From positions 22,116 through 86,115 of the forward strand of contig CAJUAN010000010.1 in NCBI GenBank assembly GCA_910584715.1: 64,000 nucleotides of DNA, read 5' to 3'. Shown piece after piece: positions 27,239 through 36,061 of this stretch (its first letter is position 1; each line of letters opens with the position of its first letter). The position numbers and the translations under genes were made by a program. The notes beneath the pieces are model-generated. The model was not told the origin of the DNA. It was given only the letters and a program-made list of their open reading frames with translations, and ran no database searches. Origin of the DNA: an uncultured Oscillospiraceae bacterium. Its GTDB lineage: Bacteria; Bacillota; Clostridia; Oscillospirales; Ruminococcaceae.

Positions 27239-27282
27239 CAAAAAACCGGAAACCCTTTGATTATAAAGGTTCCCGGTTTTTG
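27239..27282. terminator. terminator after the 27302-28648 lipoprotein gene
   Basis: AAAAAACCGGAAACC pairs with GGTTCCCGGTTTTT with one mismatch. Both strands end in T runs; the minus-strand lipoprotein gene ends 20 bases upstream of it. Confidence 0.75.
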
Positions 27283-27301
27283 CACGCATATGCGCGGATA
27301 T

Positions 27302-28648
27302 TCAACTGTTCGGGTAACGGTACTGCTTTACAATAAAGCTATCGCCGCCGTTTACCTCAATGACGAAATCTCCGCCGTCCACATAGCCGTCAAGCACATG
27401 GTCGCTGTTGTATTTTTCCTGCTTTGTATGATATGTCACCGTATTTTCGTCTATCTCCCAGTTGGTTATGGTAAGCTTGCCCAGCTCCTCGTTAATGCCT
27501 CCGTCGCCGAGAATGGTGTAAAGCTCTCCGCCGATATCGCGGTACTGCTGAGGAGCTTTCAGAAACATTTCATTGACTATCTTTTCGTCAAAGTATTTAA
27601 GAACATAGCTTCGCATCTCCGTAAGAGTAGAGAACCTCGGGTCGTCCACCTTAAAGAAATACCTGCTGTCGCTGCTGTCAGCGGCTCCGACCTCCACATA
27701 ATTCTCATAGTCGCTCACATTGAGGCTTGTGGCAATGAAATACTGGTATATACTTCCTGCGATTGCATGGGCGGCGTATCCGTAATAAAGAGGGTTGTCA
27801 GAAACCTCCGTCCATGTTTCGCGGGCGCGGCGCATGGTCATGTCGTTGGGATTAAGGGTATAGGTTATTATTTCGGTGGAAAGGCTTCCGTCTTCGTTTA
27901 CGGTAACGATCGGCTCAGGCATGAATTTAAGATTCTCAGTACGGTACAGGCTGCTCTCGGGAATATAGCCCATGCGGTCAAGAACCTCGGTGTTATTGTC
28001 AGGAACTACGGCGCTTCTCATTGCCGAAACGCCGACAGGCTGCGCTGAACTGTCAGCGTCGTCCGTTACGCTGTTATCCTGCGGTTCGGTATTGTAGACC
28101 TCCACCTCTACAAGGCGGCCGTCCAGAATGGAGTACAGTCTGCTTACGCTGTACGGAAGCGTTTCGTCGTCAAAGTTCATAAGGAAGAAATCTATTTTCA
28201 GCAGGTCGGGTATGCCGCCGTTTTCTTCGGAGGCGCTTTTTATTACTGTGCAGACCTGGCTCGCATACTGCTGTGAATACGGAAAATTCACCATATAGTT
28301 GTCGGGGGGAACAACGCTGAATTTTGTGAAGCCGAACTGATTGTCCTCAACGGTAAGCGTGAGTCCTGTGCCGTTTTCGTCGGGAGTTACCGTTATCATA
28401 TAGTTGTTGCCGTATGCTGAAAAATCATATGTGTAGTATGTGAAAGGTTCGTCGTAGGTCTCAATGCCGTTATCAAGAGAATAAGCGGCAGGAGCGTTTC
28501 TCACAAGAAGCTCCGAAGCTTCCGCGGGAGCTGTTTCCTCGGATATTTCGCTGATCTTCGGGTCTGCTCCGGTTCCGCACGAGCTGAATGAAACCGCGGC
28601 TGTCAGTACCGAAAGAGCCATAACAGCGGCACAAAGTTTATATCTCAA
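27302..28648 (-). CDS. large lipoprotein, possible IseA-like C-terminal domain
   Basis: About 448 residues. No ATG is well placed; TTG 28648 (LRYKLCAAVMAL) follows GGAAAGGAG at 12 bases and gives a proper signal ending in the lipobox SFSSCG. The first half of the mature protein has beta-strand character (YMITVTPDENG, FTKFSVVPPDN) and a YNTEPQDNS linker. The last 120 residues (YFFKVDDPRFSTLTEM, then SYVLKYFDEKIVNEMF, YRDIGGELYTILGDGG, VTYHTKQEKY) resemble in layout the IseA-type inhibitor domain of DL-endopeptidases. That assignment is weak. Single gene with promoter and terminator. Confidence 0.65.
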   Translation of the reverse strand: MRYKLCAAVMALSVLTAAVSFSSCGTGADPKISEISEETAPAEASELLVRNAPAAYSLDNGIETYDEPFTYYTYDFSAYGNNYMITVTPDENGTGLTLTVEDNQFGFTKFSVVPPDNYMVNFPYSQQYASQVCTVIKSASEENGGIPDLLKIDFFLMNFDDETLPYSVSRLYSILDGRLVEVEVYNTEPQDNSVTDDADSSAQPVGVSAMRSAVVPDNNTEVLDRMGYIPESSLYRTENLKFMPEPIVTVNEDGSLSTEIITYTLNPNDMTMRRARETWTEVSDNPLYYGYAAHAIAGSIYQYFIATSLNVSDYENYVEVGAADSSDSRYFFKVDDPRFSTLTEMRSYVLKYFDEKIVNEMFLKAPQQYRDIGGELYTILGDGGINEELGKLTITNWEIDENTVTYHTKQEKYNSDHVLDGYVDGGDFVIEVNGGDSFIVKQYRYPNS

Positions 28649-28731
28649 TATATTCTCACGCTCCTTTCCGACAGATATTAACACGCCCAAACGGGATAAA
28701 TTCCCGCAGTTATCTTTTTATTCCTGTAATA

Positions 28732-28760
28732 ATTATATCATCTTTCCGGTGTGAAATCAA
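28732..28760 (-). promoter_or_regulatory. promoter of the lipoprotein gene
   Basis: Minus-strand TTGATT (28760-28755), 17 bases, TATAAT (28737-28732). Confidence 0.7.
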
Positions 28761-28853
28761 TTACATTTCGTTTACAGTTTTATTACTTGCGGGGTACAAA
28801 AGCCGTTTGCGGACACAGTTTGTTAATTTTCGGTGAACTATTTGCAGGTAATA

Positions 28854-28882
28854 TTGTATTCAAAGAAGCGATGATTTATAAT
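28854..28882 (+). promoter_or_regulatory. promoter of the radical SAM operon
   Basis: TTGTAT (28854-28859), 17 bases, TATAAT (28877-28882). Confidence 0.65.
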
Positions 28883-28933
28883 TGAAACTATAGTACATAT
28901 ATTCCGGCAGACACAAAAGAACGGAGAATATAA

Positions 28934-29704
28934 ATGGAGGCGAACCCGTACACAAAAAATCTTGACCGTCTGGAATTTATGGTCACCCTTGCCTGTACAG
29001 GACGGTGCAGGCACTGTTCCGAGGGCGACCATTCGGGCAGCGGAGAGCATATCAGCGGCGGCGTCGGCGCGCAGGCGGTAAGAAGCCTTGCAGCCGTCCG
29101 CACTATAGATTCTGTTATGACCTTCGGCGGAGAGCCTTTGCTGTACCCGGAGGCGGTCTGTAAGATACACGCCGCGGCGCGGGACTGCGGCATTCCTAAG
29201 CGTCAGCTTATCACAAACGGTTACTTCACTAAGGATATCCAAAAGATAAGGGATACCGCCGCCGAGCTTGTTTGGAGCGGGGTAAACGACATTCTGCTAT
29301 CTGTCGACGCTTTTCATCAGGAGACTATTCCGGTAAACGTCGTCAAAAGCTTTGCCGAAGCGGTAAAGGCGGTGAAGTACAAAGGCGTAACAATACGCGT
29401 GCACCCCGCGTGGCTGGTGAGTGAAACCGACGGAAATCCCTACAATTCCAAAACGCGGGAGCTGATCGGGGAGTTCGCCGCAATGGGTATTAAAGCCTCC
29501 GGAGGGAACGTTATTTTTCCCGACGGGAACGCTTTGAAATATCTTAAAGAATATTTTGACCCCGCCGCAAAGTACGAAAACCCCTATACCGAAGACCCTA
29601 ACGATATGCTGACTGCGAGTGTTTCCCCCGACGGAAGCGTTCTCGGTGGGAACATTTACGACACGGATTTGGCGGAACTGGCGGAACGCTATTGTCCACA
29701 GTAA
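28934..29704 (+). CDS. radical SAM protein, short form
   Basis: A 256-residue enzyme with the cluster motif CTGRCRHC (C-x3-C-x2-C) beginning at residue 16, and the SAM-binding FGGEPLLYPE near residue 62. The barrel continues with QLITNGYFT and DILLSVDAFHQ. There is no second cysteine cluster (SPASM) after the core, so any auxiliary cluster is lacking. The target is unknown: peptide modification is less likely because no small precursor gene is nearby. A MazG-type gene follows after 28 bases. Confidence 0.85.
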   Translation: MEANPYTKNLDRLEFMVTLACTGRCRHCSEGDHSGSGEHISGGVGAQAVRSLAAVRTIDSVMTFGGEPLLYPEAVCKIHAAARDCGIPKRQLITNGYFTKDIQKIRDTAAELVWSGVNDILLSVDAFHQETIPVNVVKSFAEAVKAVKYKGVTIRVHPAWLVSETDGNPYNSKTRELIGEFAAMGIKASGGNVIFPDGNALKYLKEYFDPAAKYENPYTEDPNDMLTASVSPDGSVLGGNIYDTDLAELAERYCPQ

Positions 29705-29732
29705 AAAAATTTATAAAACGGAGGAATCCAAA

Positions 29733-30071
29733 ATGACGATAAACGAATACCAGAAGCTTGCAATGACGACGCTGAGTCCTACAGTAAGCACCAGAAGGGA
29801 CGCTCTTATCAACGGCGTTATGGGGCTTTGCGGAGAATCGGGAGAAGCCATCGACATCGTTAAGAAATGGTTCGCCCAGGGTCACGAGCTTGACAGGGAG
29901 CACCTTATAAAGGAGCTTGGGGACGTGGCGTGGTACCTTGCGGAGACAGCCTATGCGCTGGGCGTTTCCCTTGAGGATGTATTGCAGCTCAACATAGACA
30001 AGCTGAAAAAAAGATATCCCGACGGCTTCGAGACCGAACGCTCTCAGGTTCGGCTCAGCGGGGATATCTGA
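29733..30071 (+). CDS. MazG-like nucleotide pyrophosphohydrolase
   Basis: A 112-residue all-helical protein. The metal-binding pattern LCGESGEAIDIVKK followed by HLIKELGDVAWYLAE (E-x2-E ... E-L-G-D) is that of MazG superfamily enzymes, which cleave nucleoside triphosphates to monophosphates and pyrophosphate. It ends with LNIDKLKKRYPDGF, common in the short single-domain group. ATG 29733 follows CGGAGGAATCCAAA. It is the second gene of the radical SAM transcript and may clean the nucleotide pool. Confidence 0.9.
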   Translation: MTINEYQKLAMTTLSPTVSTRRDALINGVMGLCGESGEAIDIVKKWFAQGHELDREHLIKELGDVAWYLAETAYALGVSLEDVLQLNIDKLKKRYPDGFETERSQVRLSGDI

Positions 30072-30122
30072 TATTGTTTTAACTGCGATATATATTTATA
30101 CGGTATGAAAGGAACGGTCGGT

Positions 30123-30776
30123 ATGAACGGAAAAAAACTTTATTTTGCGGCAGGTCTGATACTGCTGGTATTCTCCCTGCTGACCTTTGCGTCCTGCGGA
30201 ATGTCCGGGGACAAGATCGCCGCCGAGGGTAAAAAGCTCTACACGGCGGGCAGCTATGCGGAAGCTCTGGAGAAATTTACCGAAGCCGAAGAAGCGGGCT
30301 TGAAAAATTTCAGGGCGGCGGAGCTTTACTACTGCATGGGCAACTGCTTCTATCACCTTGAAAACTACGGAAAATGCGTTGATTACCAGCTCAAATGCGT
30401 TGAAGCGGAGCCGGAATATTTCAGCGGCTGGGTCAGCCTCGGGGTAGCCTACAGGAAGATAGGAGAGCGGGACAAGGCAATGGAATGCTACCGGACCGCT
30501 TTGAAATACGACCCTCACAACTCGGATTCCGCCGCGCTCTATATAAGTCTGGGATCGCTCTCAATAGAGCTGGGCAAACCGATGTCGGCTATTGATTATC
30601 TTGAATCGGCGCAGGAGATTTTTCCCGAAAGCGCGGACGTTTACGCTTATCTTGCGATAGCCTACAAAATGGCTCTGGAGCCCGAAAAATCCGCTGACGC
30701 CCTGGCTAAAGCGCAGGCGCTTGGCTACTCCAAAATGGACGAGGTAAACGACCGTCTTGCAAAGCTTGACAAATAA
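30123..30776 (+). CDS. TPR-repeat lipoprotein
   Basis: A 217-residue lipoprotein. The signal ends in the lipobox FASCGM near residue 22. The rest is about five tetratricopeptide units: AEGKKLYTAGSYAEALEKF, AELYYCMGNCFYHLENYGK, GWVSLGVAYRKIGERDKAM, ALYISLGSLSIELGKPMSA and DVYAYLAIAYKMALEPEKS. It would act as a protein-protein scaffold on the outer membrane face. ATG 30123 is chosen behind GAAAGGAACGG. It follows the MazG gene by 51 bases. Confidence 0.85.
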   Translation: MNGKKLYFAAGLILLVFSLLTFASCGMSGDKIAAEGKKLYTAGSYAEALEKFTEAEEAGLKNFRAAELYYCMGNCFYHLENYGKCVDYQLKCVEAEPEYFSGWVSLGVAYRKIGERDKAMECYRTALKYDPHNSDSAALYISLGSLSIELGKPMSAIDYLESAQEIFPESADVYAYLAIAYKMALEPEKSADALAKAQALGYSKMDEVNDRLAKLDK

Positions 30777-30810
30777 AATGCAATCTGCCGCTGCGGATAT
30801 TATTTAAACG

Positions 30811-30830
30811 TTAAGCAAGCCTAAGCAAGT
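30811..30830 (+). repeat. short phased AAGCAAG repeat
   Basis: TTAAGCAAGCCTAAGCAAGT is a near-perfect double unit of TAAGCAAG(C/T) in the gap between convergent genes; same theme as the arrays at 5561, 7991 and 31183. Confidence 0.45.
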
Positions 30831-30867
30831 ATACGGTCTATGTACAGATCATAAATGTCACGAAAGC

Positions 30868-32103
30868 TTATCCTTTGGAAATAAGCTCCGCGGAATAATC
30901 CTCGTTAAGCTTCCATATCTGGTAGGCGTTTCCGACGGAAACCGAGTCGGAGCTTATCACGGCGGACATGATCCCCTTGTCCTCCGCTGCGGATATCTCC
31001 GCCGACAGAGCCTTGTCAAACAGCGATGTAAACAAAAGTATCCCCGCTCCGCTTCCCTTTTCGGAAAGCTCGTCGGAAGGAAGCCGTCCGCACCTTTCGC
31101 TTTCGTCTGCAAAGCCGTAGTCAGCAAGCTTTAACTGCAAAGCGGAAACGTCCGCGGGTTCGGAAATCGAAAAGCTTTCCCATGCGCCTGCTGTGCCTGT
31201 TGCTTTTGCTGCGCTTGCTATGCTGCCGAAACGGCACCAGACTGTGGATTCAAAGCCGCATTTGAGAAGTCCCAGCGCGGCGGCAAGTACTCCCTCCACC
31301 GCCCTTTCGTTTTCGTATACGTTGCTTCCGCCGCGGCTGTCAAGTACGATATTCTGCTGAACCGATTCTATTTCGTCGTCCAGTCTGACCATGTATTTGT
31401 CCCTCTTTGAGGACAGCTTCCAGTTTATTCTTTTGATCGGGTCGCCCTCTGTATAGTCCCTGTGGGTGTAGCCGGGCATTCCCGCAAAACAGTTCACGTT
31501 ATCGGTCTCCCGTGTCTCTTCGCTGTCGTCGGCAAGCTTTGCGTTTTCGGCAGCCGCCCGAAGTATGGGAGCGTCCCCTGCCATTTCGGGAATATCGGGA
31601 AACACCTTTATCAAATGGAGAAGTCCGTTTTCCTCTGACTGCGGCAAATTCATGCGGAACTTGAAAAATTTCATAAAATCATGAAGCTCCGCGCTTTTTA
31701 CTCCTATACGGCACCCGCCCCATACCTTTGCGCGGTATACTGCTTCTACCGTTGTCTCGGAGCGGGGAGGAATGCTCATCACGCAGCTTTTAAAGCCGGA
31801 CGCAGGCTCCAGCCCGTCCGGAACGGCAAGGAACAGCTTTACCGCGGGAACGGGAAAAAAGCTTTTGTTAGCGGCGGTTATTTTAAGGGTAACAGTCTCC
31901 TTTTTATAGAGCATTGTACGGTTAACATCCGAAGTAAGTACAATGCTTTTTTTTGTGTGCAGAAACAATGTTACTAAAAAGGAAAAAACAGGCGCGCATA
32001 CGAAAATGTAAACGAACGTCCAGCCTATGGCGGCGGAAAGATACAGCGCAAACATCACGCACAAAAATATAGCGAGAAGATACATAAAAATTTTCGAGAT
32101 CAT
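30868..32103 (-). CDS. DUF58 membrane protein, partner of MoxR
   Basis: A 411-residue protein. Two membrane helices occupy residues 5-50, then a beta-sandwich-like region. The DUF58 signature YTEGDPIKRINWKLSSKRDK lies near residue 220, followed by a vWA-like fold (QNIVLDSRGG, Asp in the first strand). It starts six bases after the MoxR ATPase gene, the standard pairing; such pairs act in chaperone-like assembly or envelope maturation. Between residues about 293 and 307 there is a low-complexity ASAAKATGTAGA insert coded by phased hexamers (31183-31227). Confidence 0.9.
   Translation of the reverse strand: MISKIFMYLLAIFLCVMFALYLSAAIGWTFVYIFVCAPVFSFLVTLFLHTKKSIVLTSDVNRTMLYKKETVTLKITAANKSFFPVPAVKLFLAVPDGLEPASGFKSCVMSIPPRSETTVEAVYRAKVWGGCRIGVKSAELHDFMKFFKFRMNLPQSEENGLLHLIKVFPDIPEMAGDAPILRAAAENAKLADDSEETRETDNVNCFAGMPGYTHRDYTEGDPIKRINWKLSSKRDKYMVRLDDEIESVQQNIVLDSRGGSNVYENERAVEGVLAAALGLLKCGFESTVWCRFGSIASAAKATGTAGAWESFSISEPADVSALQLKLADYGFADESERCGRLPSDELSEKGSGAGILLFTSLFDKALSAEISAAEDKGIMSAVISSDSVSVGNAYQIWKLNEDYSAELISKG
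31183..31227 (-). repeat. phased hexamer repeat inside the DUF58 gene
   Basis: The minus strand reads GCAAGCGCAGCAAAAGCAAC and then AGGCACAGCAGGCGCA, which translates to alternating Ala steps (A-S-A-A-K-A-T-G-T-A-G-A). A six-base unit equals two codons, so expansion keeps the frame. Shares 13 exact bases with the array at 7991-8032. Confidence 0.6.
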
Positions 32104-32109
32104 ATGGCG

Positions 32110-33039
32110 TTACTCCGTCGGCACGGGGACACGCTCAAGTATTTTCACAAAAACGTTTTCCTGAGTTTCGTATATTGATTTGCCTTTCGGGGACAGCATT
32201 ATCCTGTGGGCAAGGGTGCATACGCAGCAATCCTTTACGTCCTGGGGAGTGATGAAGTCCCTGCCGTCCATAAACGCCCATGCCTTTGCGGACTTGTAGA
32301 GCGCGATACTTCCGCGGGGGCTTACTCCAAGCTTTATCCCCTCGTCGGAGCGGGTGGCGTTCGCAACGGCGATTATATAGTCCTTGACGTTTTGTGACGC
32401 TCTGACTTTTTTGACCTGTTCCTGCAAAGCGATTATGTCCTCCGTGGACAGTACCGCCGCTATTCGTGTTATGGGGTTATCGTTCTCATTCCTGTCCAGT
32501 ATCTCCGATTCCTCCGAAGCGGTGGGATAACCCATGCTTATCTTCATGGAAAAGCGATCCATCTGCGCCTCGGGAAGATGATAGGTGCCGTAGGTCTCAA
32601 CGGGATTCTGGGTAGCTATTACCATAAACGGCGCGGGCAGCGCGTAGGTGTTTCCGTCAATGCTGACCTGGCGTTCCTCCATTACCTCAAGAAGCGAGGA
32701 CTGAGCTTTCGGCGAGGCGCGGTTTATTTCGTCCGCAAGCAGAAAGTTGCAGAATGCCGCGCCCTTACGGTACTCAAAGTCTCCCGTTTCGCGGTTGAGC
32801 ATGGAAAACCCCGTGATGTCGGAGGGCATTATGTCGGGAGTCATCTGTACGCGGCTGAACGTGCCGTTTACAGACTTTGCCAGAGCAGCCGCAAGCTGGG
32901 TCTTGCCCACGCCGGGGACGTCCTCCAGAAGAACGTGTCCGCCGATGAGAAGCGCGGCGGCGGTCTGGACTATAGGCGTGCGCTTGCCTACTATTACCTT
33001 TTCGATGTTGCCGATAAGAGCTTCGATTTTAGCGTCCAT
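32110..33039 (-). CDS. MoxR-family AAA ATPase
   Basis: A 309-residue cytoplasmic ATPase. Walker A is DVPGVGKTQLA (near residue 41), Walker B is LLADEINRASPKAQSSLLEVMEE with sensor ATQNPVETYGTYHLPEAQMDRF, all close to the MoxR consensus. The C-terminal lid has SPRGSIALYKSAKAWA. It would remodel or activate client proteins with the DUF58 partner that follows. ATG 33039 follows AAAGGATAGC. The preceding gene ends 14 bases earlier, so translation is tightly linked. Confidence 0.95.
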   Translation of the reverse strand: MDAKIEALIGNIEKVIVGKRTPIVQTAAALLIGGHVLLEDVPGVGKTQLAAALAKSVNGTFSRVQMTPDIMPSDITGFSMLNRETGDFEYRKGAAFCNFLLADEINRASPKAQSSLLEVMEERQVSIDGNTYALPAPFMVIATQNPVETYGTYHLPEAQMDRFSMKISMGYPTASEESEILDRNENDNPITRIAAVLSTEDIIALQEQVKKVRASQNVKDYIIAVANATRSDEGIKLGVSPRGSIALYKSAKAWAFMDGRDFITPQDVKDCCVCTLAHRIMLSPKGKSIYETQENVFVKILERVPVPTE

Positions 33040-33053
33040 TTTTGCTATCCTTT

Positions 33054-34124
33054 CTATTGCAGATTTGTTTCCGTGACTAAGGCGGGATTGGTGATAATGT
33101 CCCGAACCTCGTCTCTTGTGAGAAGCCTTGTACCCGTCGTTCCCTCCAGGAAAATCTCCTGGGAGGTCTCCACAAGGTCGAAGGACTGCTCTAAAACTCC
33201 CATTATCTCGGGAACTATCACATCGTTCAGACTGCTTGTGAGCAGTCCCAGCGCAAGCAGGGGATTAGCCGCTTCGGAGTACTGCCTTGCGGTATCGTCA
33301 ACGTTTCCGAGGGCAAGGATAAGCCTGTCAAAATATTTCAGGCTGTCCTCATAGAGCGCGGCGAATTGTTCGCCGTACTGTCCCGCGCCGCGGTATTTTT
33401 CCTCAAAATCGTTCCGCAGGGTCTCCGCCTCTGCTTTTAGCGCGCCGAAATCCGTGCTCAGCATTGCGGACACGTCGCTGACGTTCACCGCGTCCATTAT
33501 CATATTGAGACTTTGGACGACGCTGCTTTCCATTTCCGCGGCGAGAAGCTTTTTCTCCCTCAGCTCGGGACGTGTCTCCGCCTCCGCGTACCTGAAGCCG
33601 TCCAGAAAATAATGGTCTATTAGGAAATTCACTACTTGCTCCTGCTCGGCGTCGGTAAGCCCGAACATGGTCTTTATTGGTATCCCCGACCTGTCCGCGG
33701 GAAGAATGCCTCCCCGGGTATAGTCCGTGATTATTTCGTCCGATACGGAGGTTTCCTCCGCGGAATTTTCCGTTTCGGGAGGAAGCGTTTCCGTCTCGGT
33801 AGCCGTCGTTGTTTCCGTTTCTGTTTCGGGCTGTTCCGTCTCGGAGGTTTCCGTTTCGGACGGTTCCGTCTCAGGCGGTTCGGTAACGACCGGCTTTGTC
33901 TCCATAACGGAGGTCACGAGGGTCTCCCCCCGTTCCTCAAGCTCAAGACGCACCTGTTCCTCGGCTTTTTTGAGCTGCTCCTCGAGACGGCTCTGCATTA
34001 CCGCTTCGGCAAGAGTTTTCTCCCGCGCGGCAGTCTCAGCGGCGTAGCCCTCGGTACTGTACGCCGCCGCTATCGTGCAGAGTATTCCGACGGCAAGTAT
34101 TATCAGTATTTTCAGAAGCTTCAT
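33054..34124 (-). CDS. exported Thr/Glu-rich protein in the MoxR operon
   Basis: A 356-residue protein. ATG 34124 (MKLLKILIILAVGIL) follows AAAGGAGTACC and gives a signal peptide or membrane anchor. A Glu/Lys/Arg helix spans about residues 30-70. A low-complexity Thr/Glu/Pro linker of about 55 residues follows (TEPPETEPSETETSETE type). A helical domain of about 200 residues makes up the rest. No family recognised. Its place directly before MoxR suggests a surface component handled by that system. DNA of the linker is a GAG/ACG-type codon alternation prone to slippage. Confidence 0.7.
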   Translation of the reverse strand: MKLLKILIILAVGILCTIAAAYSTEGYAAETAAREKTLAEAVMQSRLEEQLKKAEEQVRLELEERGETLVTSVMETKPVVTEPPETEPSETETSETEQPETETETTTATETETLPPETENSAEETSVSDEIITDYTRGGILPADRSGIPIKTMFGLTDAEQEQVVNFLIDHYFLDGFRYAEAETRPELREKKLLAAEMESSVVQSLNMIMDAVNVSDVSAMLSTDFGALKAEAETLRNDFEEKYRGAGQYGEQFAALYEDSLKYFDRLILALGNVDDTARQYSEAANPLLALGLLTSSLNDVIVPEIMGVLEQSFDLVETSQEIFLEGTTGTRLLTRDEVRDIITNPALVTETNLQ

Positions 34125-34158
34125 GGTACTCCTTTCGATGTTTGAGGTATAACAAATT

Positions 34159-34602
34159 TTACGATACTTCCGATGAGTATTTTTCCTGCTCTTCATCGGA
34201 AAAAGCTCCGCTCCAATGATACGGAGACAACTCGTCCAGAGTGCGGAAAATTATCTCGTTTTTTGGGTTCGTGACTGCGACCTTTACGGAATCTCCCCAA
34301 AACATCCGCCTTTCCTGACATATGCCGCAGGCGGTGAGAATTATCGGTTTTGCTTTTTCACTGCTTCTTGTGACGCACATGGAATGTGTTATCCGCAAAT
34401 TGTATTTCTGCGCTTCACACATCGCTCCTGTTTCCATGCAAAGTCCTGCGCCGCTGTTAAAGTTTTCGAGCGCAACGCTTATCAAAAATTTTCCGTCGGC
34501 GGTACGCATAACCGCGCAGCCTCCCCAGCCCTCCGGAAACCGTTTATCAAGAAAATCACAGGCTTTGGAGTACATTTCCGTACCAATGATCTTATCGTCC
34601 AT
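34159..34602 (-). CDS. cytidine-deaminase-fold protein
   Basis: A 147-residue soluble protein with the zinc pattern of the cytidine deaminase superfamily. GLCMETGAMCEA (C-x-E) lies near residue 53, and ACGICQERRMFWG (C-x2-C) near residue 91. The preceding VALENFNSGAG resembles the substrate-binding NVEN segment. The proline usually before the second cysteine pair is Ala here. It is the size of tetrameric Cda or blasticidin-S-type deaminases; substrate is uncertain. ATG 34602 follows AAGGAGGGTTACA. It lies between an ABC exporter and the MoxR cluster. Confidence 0.8.
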   Translation of the reverse strand: MDDKIIGTEMYSKACDFLDKRFPEGWGGCAVMRTADGKFLISVALENFNSGAGLCMETGAMCEAQKYNLRITHSMCVTRSSEKAKPIILTACGICQERRMFWGDSVKVAVTNPKNEIIFRTLDELSPYHWSGAFSDEEQEKYSSEVS

Positions 34603-34613
34603 TGTAACCCTCC

Positions 34614-35369
34614 TTACGCGGCTTTACCCCTACCCAGATTCTTTTTGCTTACGGCAGCCAGTGAGAAGACATACGTCGCCCCCGACGACGCCGCAAGTAC
34701 CAAGCACCGCAGAAGCTGACTTCCCAGACCGTTTGAGCCTGCCGTCATATTCAGCAGTCCCAGGGCTATCCCCGTAAAAAGGGAAACGAACAGTGCGGCG
34801 GATTCCCTGCCTGTCAGCAATGAAAAAAACATATTTATCATTCCGCAGAACAGGTACAGCAGAAACGCGGATAATGCCGCTCCCGCTATTGTGGGCAGGG
34901 GCGAAGCGGAAAAATCGGCGGCGGGACTTCCGGTCATTACGCGGAATCCCACAAAGCCGCTGCTCCACACGCCGCTGAACTCAAACGTCCGCGAGCATAC
35001 AATAAGGTTCACCGCCGCTACCGCCGCGAAAAACAGAGCCGTATTCACCCCATAGGTAATAGCTTTTCCCGCAAGCCAGCGGGAGCGGCTGCCGCACCGC
35101 AGGATATCTATTCCTCCGAAATCCTCGCCGAACATTATCCCGCACACGGTAAAAAGGTACAGCGGCAGATATATGAACACTATATTTGTGATATCGGTAA
35201 TTATCAAAAACATTGCCTCAAAGGAGGAAAACGCCGCGGTCTCCGCAAGGTCTATGTATTTGCGGACGCTTACCGCCGCCGTAAAGGCTATAACGGCCAG
35301 CGCAAGGCACCAACGCGCCGCGGGGATATGCTCTGTCAGGCTGAACCTGAGTCCTCTCAGCTTTATCAT
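34614..35369 (-). CDS. ABC-2 type permease subunit 2
   Basis: A 251-residue integral membrane protein with about six hydrophobic segments. The ABC-2 layout is seen in the long loop with FGGIDILRCGSRSRWLAGK between early helices. It follows another permease with a four-base ATGA overlap and pairs with the ATPase at 36058. The transported substrate is unknown. The C-terminal end is basic (SKKNLGRGKAA). Confidence 0.82.
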   Translation of the reverse strand: MIKLRGLRFSLTEHIPAARWCLALAVIAFTAAVSVRKYIDLAETAAFSSFEAMFLIITDITNIVFIYLPLYLFTVCGIMFGEDFGGIDILRCGSRSRWLAGKAITYGVNTALFFAAVAAVNLIVCSRTFEFSGVWSSGFVGFRVMTGSPAADFSASPLPTIAGAALSAFLLYLFCGMINMFFSLLTGRESAALFVSLFTGIALGLLNMTAGSNGLGSQLLRCLVLAASSGATYVFSLAAVSKKNLGRGKAA

Positions 35370-36061
35370 TGACGGTCAGCCTCCTTTCCCAACGCGGTCA
35401 GAAGCAGCCCTGCCGCCGCCAGTACCGCAGGCAGTACAAAGCGGTCGGGGGTCATAGCGGTACCGTTCAGAGCCGGTGAGATATCCAGAGGCGGATAAAA
35501 TCTGTCCAGCTTCAGGTACGGAAACGCGTATATGGCAAGCAGATAAAGCACCTGGGGCATGACGAGGGGTACGTACCGTTGACGGTTAACAAAGGTCAGC
35601 CCGTAGGACAGAGCCGCCCAGCCGAATCCGAAGGTTACCGGAAGCGCAAGCAGCAGCGGGTCGGGCGTATCCCCGAGAGCCGCGCAGACCGCGAACAATC
35701 CTATGTGGGGAATTGCCAATGCTGCCGCACCGGAAAGTCCCACGGTAAAAAACCTTTTTATGCGGTAATGCCTGTTCTGCTTTTGCGTACCGCTCTGTTT
35801 CAGTATCATAAGCGCGCCGAATTTTGTTTCCCGCTCGGTCATTATCATTACCGCGTAGGGCATAGCCGCCAGCAGCGGAGCCGCAAATGGCAGCGCAAGA
35901 GCCTGCGCCCTGCCGTAAAGACCGCTTACGTCACCCGCCCTATCTTCTGCCGAAAGACAGTACCCCAGACCGCCGAAAAGCAGTAACGCGCCCAAAACCA
36001 AGCTTAGCCAAAATGATTGCTCCGTAAAAATACGCTTTATGTCCGTCTTAAAAAAATTCAT
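35366..36061 (-). CDS. ABC-2 type permease subunit 1
   Basis: A 231-residue membrane protein starting MNFFKTDIKRIF, with six or so hydrophobic helices. An extended loop carries TERETKFGALMILKQSGTQKQNRHY, typical of ABC-2 exporter halves. It overlaps the ATPase gene upstream and the second permease downstream by four bases each, so the three proteins are translationally coupled and should form one exporter. Confidence 0.82.
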   Translation of the reverse strand: MNFFKTDIKRIFTEQSFWLSLVLGALLLFGGLGYCLSAEDRAGDVSGLYGRAQALALPFAAPLLAAMPYAVMIMTERETKFGALMILKQSGTQKQNRHYRIKRFFTVGLSGAAALAIPHIGLFAVCAALGDTPDPLLLALPVTFGFGWAALSYGLTFVNRQRYVPLVMPQVLYLLAIYAFPYLKLDRFYPPLDISPALNGTAMTPDRFVLPAVLAAAGLLLTALGKEADRQ

